Positions 7,690 to 16,569 of a stretch of DNA of 40,030 bases are shown piece after piece. The translations under genes and the position numbers were made by a program. The notes under the pieces are model-generated. The model was not told where the DNA came from. It was given only the letters and a program-made list of their open reading frames with translations, and did not search any database. Within the stretch, counting starts at the first letter, position 1. Each line of letters opens with the position of its first letter. The stretch is from Marinicella sp. (GTDB taxonomy: Bacteria > Pseudomonadota > Gammaproteobacteria > Xanthomonadales > Marinicellaceae), in contig JANQRW010000034.1 in the NCBI GenBank assembly GCA_028284365.1, positions 1 through 40,030 of the forward strand. The letters are read 5' to 3'.

Positions 7690-8595
7690 ATGAATTCAAA
7701 CCCGCCTATTGAAAATTCAACCACATTAAACCTGCCTTTGTTGCACCAAGGCAAAGTCCGAGATGTTTATCAAGTGGATGACCAGCATTTGTTGATGGTT
7801 GCCAGTGATCGACTGAGTGCATTTGATGTGGTGCTTCCAGATGTAATTCCACACAAAGGCGCTCTGTTGACTCAGATATCTAACTTCTGGTTCGACATGA
7901 TGCGACCTATTATAAAGAATCACCTGACCCAAATACCAGTGGCACAAGTCATTCCAGATGCCGATATTGATTTACAACAAAGGGCTGTGGTGGTTAAGAA
8001 ACTAAAGCCACTCCCATGTGAGGCCATTGTCAGAGGCTATATCATTGGCTCCGGTTGGAAAGACTACCAAAACACTGGACAGCTTTGTGGGATTGACTTA
8101 CCTGAAAATCTAAAACAAGCTGAAAAGCTACCTGAAACTTTGTTTACTCCATCATCTAAAGCCCAAATAGGTGATCACGATGTAAACATCAGTTTCAACC
8201 AGTTGGTTGACATCATTGGACAAGAACGAGCTGAACAGTTAAAAGAAGTGTCATTGACCATTTATAACAAAGCACGAGCTCATGCCGAAAACAATGGTAT
8301 CATTATTGCTGACACCAAATTTGAATTTGGCACAGATGAAGATGGTGAATTGGTGTTGATGGACGAGGTGTTGACTCCAGACTCATCCAGATTTTGGAAT
8401 CAGGATAATTACCATGTAGGCAGCAGTCCTGAAAGTTATGACAAACAATTCATTCGAGACTATTTGGAAACTTTAGACTGGAATAAACAACCACCAGGGC
8501 CTAATGTACCTGCTGAATTGATTGACAAAACGGCTGCCAAATACCACGAAGCTTACCGCAGAATAACAGGCAAAGACTTCCTTAAGCAATTATAG
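7690..8595 (+). CDS. purC: Phosphoribosylaminoimidazole-succinocarboxamide synthase (SAICAR synthase)
   Basis: 301 residues from ATG 7690. It joins CAIR and aspartate with ATP in purine biosynthesis. Motifs include [33 protein letters not shown] and [16 protein letters not shown]. This is the long (about 300-residue) form also seen in yeast Ade1, not the 237-residue E. coli form. A TTG at 7675 is in frame, but the ATG gives the normal N terminus. Divergent from djlA with 65 bases between starts, so both promoters must fit in that gap. Confidence 0.96.
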   Translation: MNSNPPIENSTTLNLPLLHQGKVRDVYQVDDQHLLMVASDRLSAFDVVLPDVIPHKGALLTQISNFWFDMMRPIIKNHLTQIPVAQVIPDADIDLQQRAVVVKKLKPLPCEAIVRGYIIGSGWKDYQNTGQLCGIDLPENLKQAEKLPETLFTPSSKAQIGDHDVNISFNQLVDIIGQERAEQLKEVSLTIYNKARAHAENNGIIIADTKFEFGTDEDGELVLMDEVLTPDSSRFWNQDNYHVGSSPESYDKQFIRDYLETLDWNKQPPGPNVPAELIDKTAAKYHEAYRRITGKDFLKQL

Positions 8596-8607
8596 ACGAG
8601 GCCGGAC

Positions 8608-9051
8608 ATGAACGACAATTCAATGAAATATTTGATGACTGAGTACCACAAATCACACGTCAATCGCACCAACCAAATCATCCATTACTTTTGTGTACCG
8701 ATCATTTTTTGGTCTGTTACCGCTCTGTTGTGGCTGGTGAAATTACCTCTGGTGATGAACCTTGCATTCGTGGTGGGTGCTCTGTTGATGCTCTACTATA
8801 TTCTCAAAAACATTAAGGTATTCAGCGTCATGTTGGTGTTCACTGCCGTTTGTCTAGTCCTCAATTACTGGCTTGAGATTAATGGCATGCCATTACTGAT
8901 CATGGCTGCTGTTGCTTTTGTGGCAGCTTGGATTGTGCAGTTTATCGGACACCAAATAGAAGGCAAACGCCCTTCATTTCTTAAGGATTTACAGTTTCTT
9001 TTGATCGGTCCGGCATGGGTGGCTTTTAAGTTTCTCAACATCAAACTTTAA
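8608..9051 (+). CDS. DUF962/Mpo1-like integral membrane protein
   Basis: 147 residues with about four hydrophobic segments. The N-terminal YHKSHVNRTNQIIHYFCVP and C-terminal QFIGHQIEGKRPSFLKD are the signature of the DUF962/YGL010w family. Their conserved histidines bind iron in yeast Mpo1, an alpha-dioxygenase that shortens 2-hydroxy fatty acids. Whether the bacterial protein does the same is unproven. It starts 12 bases after purC with a GACGAGG ribosome binding site, so it is probably cotranscribed. Confidence 0.88.
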   Translation: MNDNSMKYLMTEYHKSHVNRTNQIIHYFCVPIIFWSVTALLWLVKLPLVMNLAFVVGALLMLYYILKNIKVFSVMLVFTAVCLVLNYWLEINGMPLLIMAAVAFVAAWIVQFIGHQIEGKRPSFLKDLQFLLIGPAWVAFKFLNIKL

Positions 9052-9075
9052 GCCAACCCAAAATAAAAGCCTGAC

Positions 9076-9107
9076 TTTACATTCGCTTAACGACTGAAAC
9101 CTATAAT
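9076..9107 (+). promoter_or_regulatory. Possible promoter upstream of the 9150 gene
   Basis: A perfect TATAAT at 9102-9107 lies 42 bases before the start of the next gene. The best -35 candidate, TTTACA at 9076-9081, is 20 bases upstream, longer than ideal. Supports independent transcription of the 9150 gene. Confidence 0.4.
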
Positions 9108-9149
9108 AAGCTGACTTAATTAACAGTCACTTGTGGCATGTAGCCTTTA

Positions 9150-9866
9150 TTGGAAGCGACTCTATCACAATCAAATTGGCAACACCCCAATCAACTTGAA
9201 CACTGGCTAAAACACAGCATTTTACCAGTGCTATTGATTGCTTTGTTGTTATTGATTCCAAAACCCTGGCAAAGCCAATATTTCACAACCTCTTCCATCA
9301 TTATTGAGTTGAGTAAAGAAACCACATCAGAAACAGTCATTCCTGAAGAGGTGATACCTGAAGCAATCAAGCCAGAAGAAATCATTCCTGATAAGCCAAT
9401 CATGGAGGAATTGCTTGAAACACCTCAACCTGTTGTTGAAAAAATCCAACCTGCTATTCAACAACCCGAACCAATAATCAAATCTAAAATCGCTCCAAAA
9501 CCTTCTCAGCCTCTAGAAAGTATTACTGCTCAAGAACCAAAGATCAACTCAACTGACGTTCTACAGATGTTGCAAAACCGGCCTTCAATGGAATTAACAT
9601 CTGATTTTTTGCCACGAACAGCTCCTGCCAAAGATTTTTATATCCCCGAACAACAAATCATGGACTGGTATGCTGATATTCCTTTCCTCGATGAATCTAT
9701 CGACAAACCTAAATTACAGATGCGTTTTTACCCTGAGGGTTTTGAGGGCAGTATAGAAAGGTTCTTTGATAAAGTCACCTACACCAAAACTTTCACCACA
9801 AAATACGGTACCAAAATACATTGTGCTTTGATAGCTGGCATCTTGGCGGCTTGTAGCTGGAAATAA
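9150..9866 (+). CDS. Unknown single-pass membrane protein with Pro/Glu-rich periplasmic linker
   Basis: 238 residues from a TTG start; no in-frame ATG precedes the membrane segment. The architecture is a short cytoplasmic N terminus, one membrane helix (about residues 25-40, ILPVLLIALLLLIPKP), then a Pro/Glu/Ile-rich stretch (about 55-130, PEEVIPEAIKPEEI-like), then a folded part of about 90 residues ending in a hydrophobic HCALIAGILAACSWK. The layout recalls TonB-like or divisome/LPS accessory proteins, but I see no TonB motif (such as YP near the C terminus). Function not assigned. The low-complexity linker and TTG start make the N terminus less certain. Confidence 0.6.
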   Translation: MEATLSQSNWQHPNQLEHWLKHSILPVLLIALLLLIPKPWQSQYFTTSSIIIELSKETTSETVIPEEVIPEAIKPEEIIPDKPIMEELLETPQPVVEKIQPAIQQPEPIIKSKIAPKPSQPLESITAQEPKINSTDVLQMLQNRPSMELTSDFLPRTAPAKDFYIPEQQIMDWYADIPFLDESIDKPKLQMRFYPEGFEGSIERFFDKVTYTKTFTTKYGTKIHCALIAGILAACSWK

Positions 9867-9969
9867 TCGCTCTGTTTCTCATAACCAGTCTCAAACGATG
9901 CAAGCACCGCAACCTTTGTTGACAATTATCGGCTCCCATCGATCAAAGTCACTTTTCCAGATACAGTTA

Positions 9970-9988
9970 AAGTTCACTAACTGAACTT
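9970..9988 (-). terminator. Possible weak terminator for the carbonic anhydrase gene
   Basis: AAGTTCA and TGAACTT pair around the 5-base loop CTAAC, about 33 bases beyond the 3' end of the - strand gene. There is no clear T-run after the stem on the - strand, so this is only a candidate. Confidence 0.25.
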
Positions 9989-10020
9989 ATAGGTCGAAAC
10001 CGAACAAAGACTTTTACTTA

Positions 10021-10899
10021 TCACTTGATTCTGGACAAAAGTTCGGGATTAACGACCAGATTTCTTACTCCATGTGCATGATCTTCATCAAAAATATTTC
10101 CCTGGCACCACTTTCCTACCGTCTCAATATTAACCTTGGCAACTCTGGGACGAACACTCCAGCTCACCTGAAATGGAGAACCTTTCTCATTATAACTTGG
10201 CCCTGTTGTAGAACCTGCGTACTGAACAGGAACTCCAGTATCAACCGGAATATTTATTGCCTGATATAACCCATTCTTCTTGTGGTATTTGGTCAGTTCA
10301 GCAAAATCATCAGCATTTTTATCATTGACCAGGACATAAACCTGGGCTTCAACACGCAGTTGTGGGTTCTTTATTGAGTCATTAAGACACGAGCCCAATG
10401 TAGCGCCAGGACCGACCTGTGCAGTTGAATGTACATAATGCACTTCAATGGTATCTCCAGGATACAAACCACCATGTTCATTTGGGCATATTTCATGATC
10501 AACTGGCGACAACTCGGCCTTTGACAGTTGACCTGTATATTGATAGCCACTCTGGTAACCATCACCATCGCCATCACCGGCGTATCGGGTAAATTCACCA
10601 CCTTTGTGCTCGGCGTTTTTGTGAAAATGAATATTGCAAAGGTTCATATTACTGAAAACAGGAGCGGCATTGAATTCGATACGACTGTGACCGACGACAG
10701 AATCAATGTCTCGTGGAGACTGTGGTCCAAAACCTTGACCTTTGGTGTTTTGCATCAATAAATGACGTTGATAAGAGACCGTATTATCTGGAGTCGAATT
10801 GTGGGGGCTTGATTCCTGATATGCCACACTGGCACAACCAGTTAGAAGAAATGCCCCAGCGAAAGCCAATACACCATTATTTTTTATTAATTTCATCAT
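10021..10899 (-). CDS. Delta-class carbonic anhydrase, predicted lipoprotein
   Basis: 292 residues. The N terminus is a lipoprotein signal (hydrophobic run then LTGCAS, with Cys22 as the lipidation site), so the enzyme should be anchored in the periplasm or outer membrane. The body carries the signature I associate with delta-class carbonic anhydrases: GFGPQSPRDIDS, NLCNIHFHKNAEHKGGEF with candidate zinc histidines, VHYVHSTAQVGPG, and DEDHAHGVRNLVVNPELL. These enzymes interconvert CO2 and bicarbonate and were first described in diatoms. The start has a good AGAGG ribosome binding site 7 bases upstream. It stands alone, with no transporter or carboxylase next to it. Confidence 0.8.
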   Translation of the reverse strand: MMKLIKNNGVLAFAGAFLLTGCASVAYQESSPHNSTPDNTVSYQRHLLMQNTKGQGFGPQSPRDIDSVVGHSRIEFNAAPVFSNMNLCNIHFHKNAEHKGGEFTRYAGDGDGDGYQSGYQYTGQLSKAELSPVDHEICPNEHGGLYPGDTIEVHYVHSTAQVGPGATLGSCLNDSIKNPQLRVEAQVYVLVNDKNADDFAELTKYHKKNGLYQAINIPVDTGVPVQYAGSTTGPSYNEKGSPFQVSWSVRPRVAKVNIETVGKWCQGNIFDEDHAHGVRNLVVNPELLSRIK

Positions 10900-11132
10900 T
10901 TTATTACCTCTTTTGTCCTAGAAAAATGTAAATATGTTTTGCTAAAAGCCCATGCATCATGCCTGATCAAGACATTCATCAACACCATAACACTGCCCAA
11001 CGGCTAGAACGATCCCAGTTAAAAATTAACAGCAAACCAAACCGATATATGTCCTAACAAGCAATTCTTGGTTCCAACAACTTATCAAACGTACATTTTA
11101 TATTCAAATTGTTCATTTGCGACTATTTTTTC

Positions 11133-11273
11133 TTATTCGTTAGAAAACTGGTAACCAGCTTGACTGGTGCACTTAACCAAACAGAACATATGCCCAGATG
11201 TCGCACCACAGTCGGTGATCTGCACCTCTGGTTTCAAGCCTGGCACAATGACAGTAACAAGACCATGTTTCAC
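11133..11273 (-). CDS. Possible small Cys-rich ORF coupled to the acyltransferase gene
   Basis: A 46-codon frame starts with GTG inside the GTGA overlap with the stop of the preceding acyltransferase gene and ends at TAA 11133. The peptide has three cysteines (in TDCGA, MFCLV and VKCTS) and a mixed, protein-like composition (LVTVIVPGLKPEVQITD). A GTGA overlap is a common arrangement for translational coupling in operons. There is no recognised domain, and chance is a real alternative for so short a frame. Confidence 0.25.
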   Translation of the reverse strand: MKHGLVTVIVPGLKPEVQITDCGATSGHMFCLVKCTSQAGYQFSNE

Positions 11274-12166
11274 AAATAAGGATTCTCAACACCTTCAGGT
11301 TGATTCTTAAAACGCCGGTGAACCCAAAGGTATTGTTCGGGGTGTTGCTTGATTTGTTTTTCAAACAGTTGGTTGATGGCGGTGGTGGCTGCAATTTCAG
11401 TTAAATCATTGAGTTCGCTCATTTCAGACAATATCTCAACCCGCCACCTACACTCATCAGTCCTGAAACAAAACCAGGGAATCACCTTAACACCTTTGCT
11501 GGCCAACTTATGTGTACCTACAGTCGTAGCTGCAGGACGATTAAAAAAATCAGCGAATGCCACTTGATAGGAAAAGTTTTGATCTGGTGCATAATACACA
11601 GGATGACCTGACTTAACTGAGGCCAGCAGACTGCGTATGTTTTTTTTGTCTATCAGCTTATCAACGAACCTTAACCGAGCATCCTCCAAATGCGCCTCTA
11701 ACATTTTGTTGTTGTGTTGGCGCGCCAACATATGGCCCACTGGTAAATCCAACTGCTTTAAACACTGGTTCAAACCACGAATACCCCATTCAATTGAAGT
11801 GGTGTGACAGCTCAACAACAAACAGCCTTGACCCGATTCCAGAGCGCTTTGTAAATGTTTCATTCCCATCAGTTCAAAACGGTTTTCCACCTGTTCATCA
11901 CTGGCCCACAAAGCTGCCATCATTTCCATGATACCTTGACCAGTTGAAATCAAATTAGACTTGAGCAGTTTTTTGGCTTGTTTTCGACTTAACTCAGGAA
12001 AACAAAGGCCAATGTTAATATCAGCAATGCGTTTTCTCGAATTGGGCAGGTAATAAAACAAATGTCCCAAAAGACGACCTATGCGCATTTGTGTAATCAA
12101 CTTGCGCCTGGCAACCCATTTGGCTATACCAACCTGTATATCAGTCCTTATTTTGCTGTAACTCAT
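11270..12166 (-). CDS. LpxL/HtrB-family lysophospholipid/lipid A acyltransferase
   Basis: 298 residues. Family members transfer an acyl chain from acyl-ACP to the lipid A precursor at the inner membrane. The catalytic HX4E motif is seen in SCHTTSIEWG (about residues 120-130). YYAPDQNFSYQVAFADFF and a late WVHRRFKNQPEG match the family. A classic N-terminal membrane helix is weak. It overlaps the GT2 gene by 26 bases and ends the envelope polysaccharide operon, so it probably supplies a late acyl group to the same glycolipid. The exact acyl donor and position (LpxL versus LpxM role) cannot be told. Confidence 0.9.
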   Translation of the reverse strand: MSYSKIRTDIQVGIAKWVARRKLITQMRIGRLLGHLFYYLPNSRKRIADINIGLCFPELSRKQAKKLLKSNLISTGQGIMEMMAALWASDEQVENRFELMGMKHLQSALESGQGCLLLSCHTTSIEWGIRGLNQCLKQLDLPVGHMLARQHNNKMLEAHLEDARLRFVDKLIDKKNIRSLLASVKSGHPVYYAPDQNFSYQVAFADFFNRPAATTVGTHKLASKGVKVIPWFCFRTDECRWRVEILSEMSELNDLTEIAATTAINQLFEKQIKQHPEQYLWVHRRFKNQPEGVENPYL

Positions 12167-12902
12167 ATAACTTGGCGTATTTCAGGTAAGCATAATAGCT
12201 GTTGAGGGTTGCGTTGATAACCCCCGCTACACCATTGAAAATCTGGCGCTTGATAAAATACTGACGAAAAAAATAAAAAACAGGATAGAGAAACAAACGG
12301 GGCGCACTACAACGTTTACCACGGTCATATTTTTGTTGGGCCGCCAATGCCGAATAACGATTGATTTTTTCCAGTTTAACCTGGATTGAGGTTTCACCAT
12401 AATGCTTGAATGGCGCATACAATCTTTTGACCACACCATCCACTGTGATTGACTCGTGAACCAAATCCTGACTCATGTGTGATTTTTTGCGATTGAAGAA
12501 ACGAATAAATTCGTTCCGTTTGACCCACGGATGCGCCCAATGCCAAAACACCCACTCGATCCTAGGCAGGTTATAACCATCGGCTTTGGGCGTTTGGGTT
12601 TGCCACTTTTTGAGCAATTTAATGGCTCTAGGAGTTAAGCATTCATCAGCATCTAGCAACAACACCCAGTCATGACTTGCCATATCTATCACGTCTTGTT
12701 TTTGTTTTGAGAAGCCTTTAAAGGCTTGATGCTTCAGGGTTACATCAGGAAACTGTTGAATCAACTTAACGGTTTCATCTTCACTGAAAGAATCGAGCAC
12801 AATGATTTCGTCTGCCCAGGACAATCCATCCAGACATTTTTCAATGGTTTTTGAGGAGTTGAAGGAGGTTACCACTGCACTGACCGGGTTTTTATTGGTC
12901 AT
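12141..12902 (-). CDS. GT2 glycosyltransferase, WaaE/KdtX-like
   Basis: 253 residues from the ATG at 12902; an upstream ATG at 12914 lies within the end of the neighbouring gene. GT-A fold with SAVVTSFNSSKTIEKCL at the N terminus and the metal-binding DADE in VLLLDADECL. The middle part, GYNLPRIEWVFWHWAHPW and LVHESI, matches the WaaE/KdtX group that adds glucose to the inner core of lipopolysaccharide. It acts on the cytoplasmic face of the inner membrane. Overlaps the acyltransferase gene downstream and the ligase gene upstream. Confidence 0.88.
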   Translation of the reverse strand: MTNKNPVSAVVTSFNSSKTIEKCLDGLSWADEIIVLDSFSEDETVKLIQQFPDVTLKHQAFKGFSKQKQDVIDMASHDWVLLLDADECLTPRAIKLLKKWQTQTPKADGYNLPRIEWVFWHWAHPWVKRNEFIRFFNRKKSHMSQDLVHESITVDGVVKRLYAPFKHYGETSIQVKLEKINRYSALAAQQKYDRGKRCSAPRLFLYPVFYFFRQYFIKRQIFNGVAGVINATLNSYYAYLKYAKLYELQQNKD

Positions 12903-14118
12903 TTTGCACCCCATGTTTTAAACCAAGAAACAGCATAATTAACAGCCACCAAAGGCAAATCGACCAAAATGAAGAAAACAAGGAATACAGCGAAACCACT
13001 GGCAACATGGCAGCCATCAAAGCCGTGGCATAAGGCCACACATGTTTTTGAGTAAAACCATTTCTCACTTGAGTTATCACTATGACCATCAATCCAAACA
13101 TCAACAACAAACCAATTGTGCCAGTTTCAGCCAATACTTCCAAGACCCAATGATGCGCGTGTAATCCACTGCCCTCTCCTGCCACCCACACATCACCTGC
13201 TTCAGCATATTCAGAATAAACCACTCTGAAGGCTCTTGCCCCAACGCCATTGATGGGATGATCTTGGTACATGTTCAATGCCGTTTTCCAAATAGGCAAA
13301 CGATCAGCCAGTGCGTAATCGATGGCTTCAATGTCACCCTGGAACAAACCGAGGGTTCGATCAATTCTTTGCTGAAATGCTTGCGAACTCATCCACAAAG
13401 TGAAAGCCACCATCACCACCAATATTCCGGTTTTAACCAACAACAACCAACGCCTGCCTTTCACATGATGCCACCAAAACACCAACAAAACAAACAACAT
13501 CATCAACCATGCTGAACGAGTACCACTAAGCAAAATGACCACAATAACCAAAGCAGTAATCAACCATCGCCAATGTACTTTTTGTCCACACAGTTGTATC
13601 AAAACAATAGGTAATAACAATGCCAACACTGGGCCCAACTTAACATTGTCACTAAAGACTCCAGTTAAACGTCCAGGGTATGAAGCTTGACCCAAAAGGT
13701 TGAATCCAATTAAGCTTTGCAAACAAGCATCTAACCCCCAAATCACCACAATTACAGTAACCAAAGACATCACTTTTGACATGGTTTTAACATCAGCGGT
13801 GTACAAAACAAAAATACCCGCCAAATAAAACCGCAACGAACCTAAGCTAATCAACCAGCTCTTATCTGGCCAATATGAATCAAAAGACGAAATAACCGCA
13901 AGCAAAAAATAGGCAAAAAATACCGCTGAAAATGGCTTAAACCAACTTTGCTGCTGAATATCTGACCAGGTTACCACCAGTTTGAACGCCCCCCCCAAAG
14001 CCAAAATCAAAATGGGCAGCTCCGACAAACGTCCAAAAGGCAGTAAGAAAATCACTCCCACCAACAATATCAATATATGGCGCTGACGGTTCAACAGTAA
14101 TCTCGCATTATGAACCAT
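12892..14118 (-). CDS. O-antigen ligase/polymerase-like integral membrane protein
   Basis: 408 residues with about ten to twelve hydrophobic segments and a large periplasmic loop (about residues 260-330). The loop holds the Wzy_C/WaaL-type sequence NGVGARAFRVVYSEYAEAG and GLHAHHWVLEVLAETG, with the conserved His and Arg residues of ligases. Family members attach O-antigen to lipid A-core or polymerise polysaccharide repeats in the periplasm. No wzx or wzz gene is nearby, so ligase is more likely than polymerase but not certain. Overlaps the GT4 gene by 11 bases. Confidence 0.85.
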   Translation of the reverse strand: MVHNARLLLNRQRHILILLVGVIFLLPFGRLSELPILILALGGAFKLVVTWSDIQQQSWFKPFSAVFFAYFLLAVISSFDSYWPDKSWLISLGSLRFYLAGIFVLYTADVKTMSKVMSLVTVIVVIWGLDACLQSLIGFNLLGQASYPGRLTGVFSDNVKLGPVLALLLPIVLIQLCGQKVHWRWLITALVIVVILLSGTRSAWLMMLFVLLVFWWHHVKGRRWLLLVKTGILVVMVAFTLWMSSQAFQQRIDRTLGLFQGDIEAIDYALADRLPIWKTALNMYQDHPINGVGARAFRVVYSEYAEAGDVWVAGEGSGLHAHHWVLEVLAETGTIGLLLMFGLMVIVITQVRNGFTQKHVWPYATALMAAMLPVVSLYSLFSSFWSICLWWLLIMLFLGLKHGVQNDQ

Positions 14119-15229
14119 GTAAAAGCTCGTTATACACTGCCAGTGTTTGCTCGAACATGGTCTGGTTTTTGTATTGTTGGTGAGCTTGAACTGCTGGCGG
14201 ATTGTCTAAAAACAATTCAATGCGATCAGCCAACTCAGATGTACTTCCATAAGAAACAGCGCCTGCTGGATAGAGGTTGTGCATAATCTCAGACACACCA
14301 CCACTGGCAAAGGCCACCACTGGCGTACCTATACTCAATGCTTCAAGCACGGTTCTGCCAAAACTTTCTGGTTTGTTATTAACTGACACCACTAAATCAG
14401 CCAAAGCATATAAATCAGGCATGTTGCGTTGTACACCCAGCCAAATCAATTTTTCATCAACACCATTGTGTTTCATTAACGTCACAATCTTACGGCTGTA
14501 CTTGGATTCATCTTTTGATGCTGTTAATAACAACCTATTCTCCTTATCGGTGCTTCTGAGCCATGGAATCAAATTTTCGATGCCCTTGACTCGCGTTAAA
14601 CGCCCTGGCATCAGAATTTTTTTCCCCGATTCCAATTTTGGAAACTGCTCGAGCAAGTCACGCTGCCAAACAGCATTAGGCTGGTACCCAAACACAAACT
14701 GTGCACCAATACCACGACTGATAACAATGGGATCTTGCTTTAAATAGGCTCCAAAGTGATCAATTAGATAATTTCTGGCTGTTTCTGAGACCGCTATGAC
14801 TTGATCACCCCGGGCCATGATGGCTGAGTATTTGGACACCGAATGCAAGCCGTGTAAGGTGGTGACAAGCTTTGGCTTGCCGGCAGCCATCTTTTTCAAA
14901 GCCAAATGACAAAGCCAAGCTGGTATACGAGAACGTGCATGAACCACATCAATTTCAAGTTCTTGCATCAGCATCCGCAGCTTTTTAACCGACAACAAAC
15001 TGCTTAAAGATTTTTTATTCACATTCAATTCAATGTGACGAATACCTGCTTTTTCCAGATCTTCTGCCAATGCCCCACCAGCCGAAACAACAACAGTTTC
15101 ATAACCAGCTTGTTTTAAATAGTATGCAAACTCAACCGTACCACGCTCAACCCCGCCAACATTCAAAGCGGGGACAACTTGCATGATTTTAGTTTGACCT
15201 CGGTCGGTAATTAGATGATCATTTGGCAT
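14108..15229 (-). CDS. GT4-family glycosyltransferase
   Basis: 373 residues, GT-B fold. The N-terminal domain has VVPALNVGGVERGTVEFA (acceptor side) and the C-terminal domain has MPGRLTRVKGIENL and the donor-binding ESFGRTVLEALSIGTPVVA with the EX7E pattern, followed by SGGVSEI. It transfers a sugar from a nucleotide-sugar to a growing envelope glycan in the cytoplasm; sugar and acceptor are unknown. Neighbouring core-sugar transferase, ligase and acyltransferase genes suggest LPS core synthesis. Confidence 0.9.
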   Translation of the reverse strand: MPNDHLITDRGQTKIMQVVPALNVGGVERGTVEFAYYLKQAGYETVVVSAGGALAEDLEKAGIRHIELNVNKKSLSSLLSVKKLRMLMQELEIDVVHARSRIPAWLCHLALKKMAAGKPKLVTTLHGLHSVSKYSAIMARGDQVIAVSETARNYLIDHFGAYLKQDPIVISRGIGAQFVFGYQPNAVWQRDLLEQFPKLESGKKILMPGRLTRVKGIENLIPWLRSTDKENRLLLTASKDESKYSRKIVTLMKHNGVDEKLIWLGVQRNMPDLYALADLVVSVNNKPESFGRTVLEALSIGTPVVAFASGGVSEIMHNLYPAGAVSYGSTSELADRIELFLDNPPAVQAHQQYKNQTMFEQTLAVYNELLHGS

Positions 15230-15285
15230 AATTTAGTTGGTTGATCTGGCATGTGTTCTTTAATGACACACAGCAGTGGGATATA

Positions 15286-15471
15286 TCAATCAACTTGTAG
15301 GATGTATTTGGCTCCACAGTATTCACAAACGGCTTCACCCGTTTTTTCTATGGGCAAAAAAACTTTAGGATGAGAGTTCCACAGTGCCATGCCCTTACCT
15401 GGACAAGAAACGGGTAAATCGCTTTTTTTTACATGATAAACTTTTTCGGTGTTGGCAGCATTTTGACTCAT
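15286..15471 (-). CDS. CHCC-type zinc-finger domain protein
   Basis: 61 residues. The zinc ligands C23, H34, C49 and C52 appear in SCPGKGMALWNSHPKVFLP and CEYCGAKY, which is the zf-CHCC domain also found in the mitochondrial complex I subunit NDUFS6. The bacterial proteins are often encoded next to sugar or amino-acid transferase genes, as here; their role is not firmly known. First gene of the envelope cluster, 56 bases before the GT4 gene. Confidence 0.88.
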   Translation of the reverse strand: MSQNAANTEKVYHVKKSDLPVSCPGKGMALWNSHPKVFLPIEKTGEAVCEYCGAKYILQVD

Positions 15472-15544
15472 GATTAATCCTGGTTAATATAACGTTAAAA
15501 AAGACATTGAATCCAACATCTATGCAGCTCTTAGCGGTGTGAGA

Positions 15545-15574
15545 TTGCATCCAACTCGCGTTGACCACTATAAT
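15545..15574 (+). promoter_or_regulatory. Candidate promoter for the ELM1-family gene
   Basis: TTGCAT (15545-15550), an 18-base spacer and a perfect TATAAT (15569-15574) predict a start near 15581, 23 bases before the TTG start codon. A second overlapping pair, TTGACC (15561-15566) and TATTAT (15583-15588) with 16-base spacing, would give an almost leaderless transcript. Confidence 0.5.
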
Positions 15575-15603
15575 GATGCGAATATTATAAACTGTGAAAG
15601 CAC

Positions 15604-16569
15604 TTGAATAAAGTAAATCTGTGTTGGGTGATCTCTGATGGCAGAAAAGGCCATGAAATCCAAAGCCAAGCCCTGGCTGAAAGGATTTCCCATCAATCTC
15701 AAATTCATCAATTCAGGTTAAAACAACCTTGGGAGACTTTTACACCTCGCATCATCCCCGGTTTAGAATCAGGTATCATTTGGTCTGAACGATGTCAGCC
15801 CAGTACCAAAGACAACCCAAACCTCATCATCACCACGGGCCGTAAAGCAGCAGCAGTGGGCAAGTTGATGATCCAAAAAATGAGACATCATCATATTCAG
15901 ACCAAACACATCCAAATCTTAAACCCCAAAGATTCATTTAAAAACTACGACTTGTTATTAATTCCTGCACATGACCAAATCACAGGTGAAAATGTCATTT
16001 CTTTCGCCGGCAGCATTCATCCATTCGACCGGCATTGGTACAGCCAGTGCAACAAACCCAATTCGATCATTTATGACATTGTTTTGGTCATTGGCAACCC
16101 AACCGCCAGTTATTTCAAACAACAGTTTGCCAAAGAATTACAAAAAATCAAAGCCAGTTATCCTGATCACAGTTTATTGGTTTGTGGTTCTCCTCGATTA
16201 AACATCAAGCACACCAATCGTATAAAAAAATTATTGTCTGAGCACGATGGTTATTGGTTTAATGAAGCAGATGGCAAAAACCCTTACCCATCAATTCTAA
16301 AAACCAGCAAGCACCTATTTGTCACGGCCGACAGCATCAATATGATCAATGAATGCGCTTCAAGTCAAGCAGCACTGACCTTGCTGGCTCAAAATCAAGT
16401 ATCACTTAAACACCAAAGATTCATCACCTCAATAACGGAGCGGTGCTCAGAGTTTGGGCAAGCTGGACTTAAAAAACAAGTCCCCTTACCTCATCCCATT
16501 GATGAAATAGTGGAAAACACAAAACTTCAAAAACTTTTAAACTCACCAAATTCATCCAGTTCGGGATAA
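15604..16569 (+). CDS. ELM1-family protein (mitochondrial fission ELM1 homologue)
   Basis: 321 residues from a TTG start. The N-terminal WVISDGRKGHEIQSQALAE, IITTGRKAAAV, LLLIPAHDQI and the later FVTADSINMINECA with a conserved acidic switch are typical of the ELM1/DUF1022 family. It has a GT-B-like fold and is found in proteobacteria and plant mitochondria. Function in bacteria is unknown; adjacency to LPS genes (divergent) suggests a role in envelope glycan synthesis. Its last 43 bases overlap the 3' end of trmH on the opposite strand. Confidence 0.85.
   Translation: MNKVNLCWVISDGRKGHEIQSQALAERISHQSQIHQFRLKQPWETFTPRIIPGLESGIIWSERCQPSTKDNPNLIITTGRKAAAVGKLMIQKMRHHHIQTKHIQILNPKDSFKNYDLLLIPAHDQITGENVISFAGSIHPFDRHWYSQCNKPNSIIYDIVLVIGNPTASYFKQQFAKELQKIKASYPDHSLLVCGSPRLNIKHTNRIKKLLSEHDGYWFNEADGKNPYPSILKTSKHLFVTADSINMINECASSQAALTLLAQNQVSLKHQRFITSITERCSEFGQAGLKKQVPLPHPIDEIVENTKLQKLLNSPNSSSSG

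Noticed and set aside
11173-11394. 73-codon - strand frame overlapping the acyltransferase end
   Set aside because: It lies out of frame within the acyltransferase gene for most of its length, with unlikely composition.
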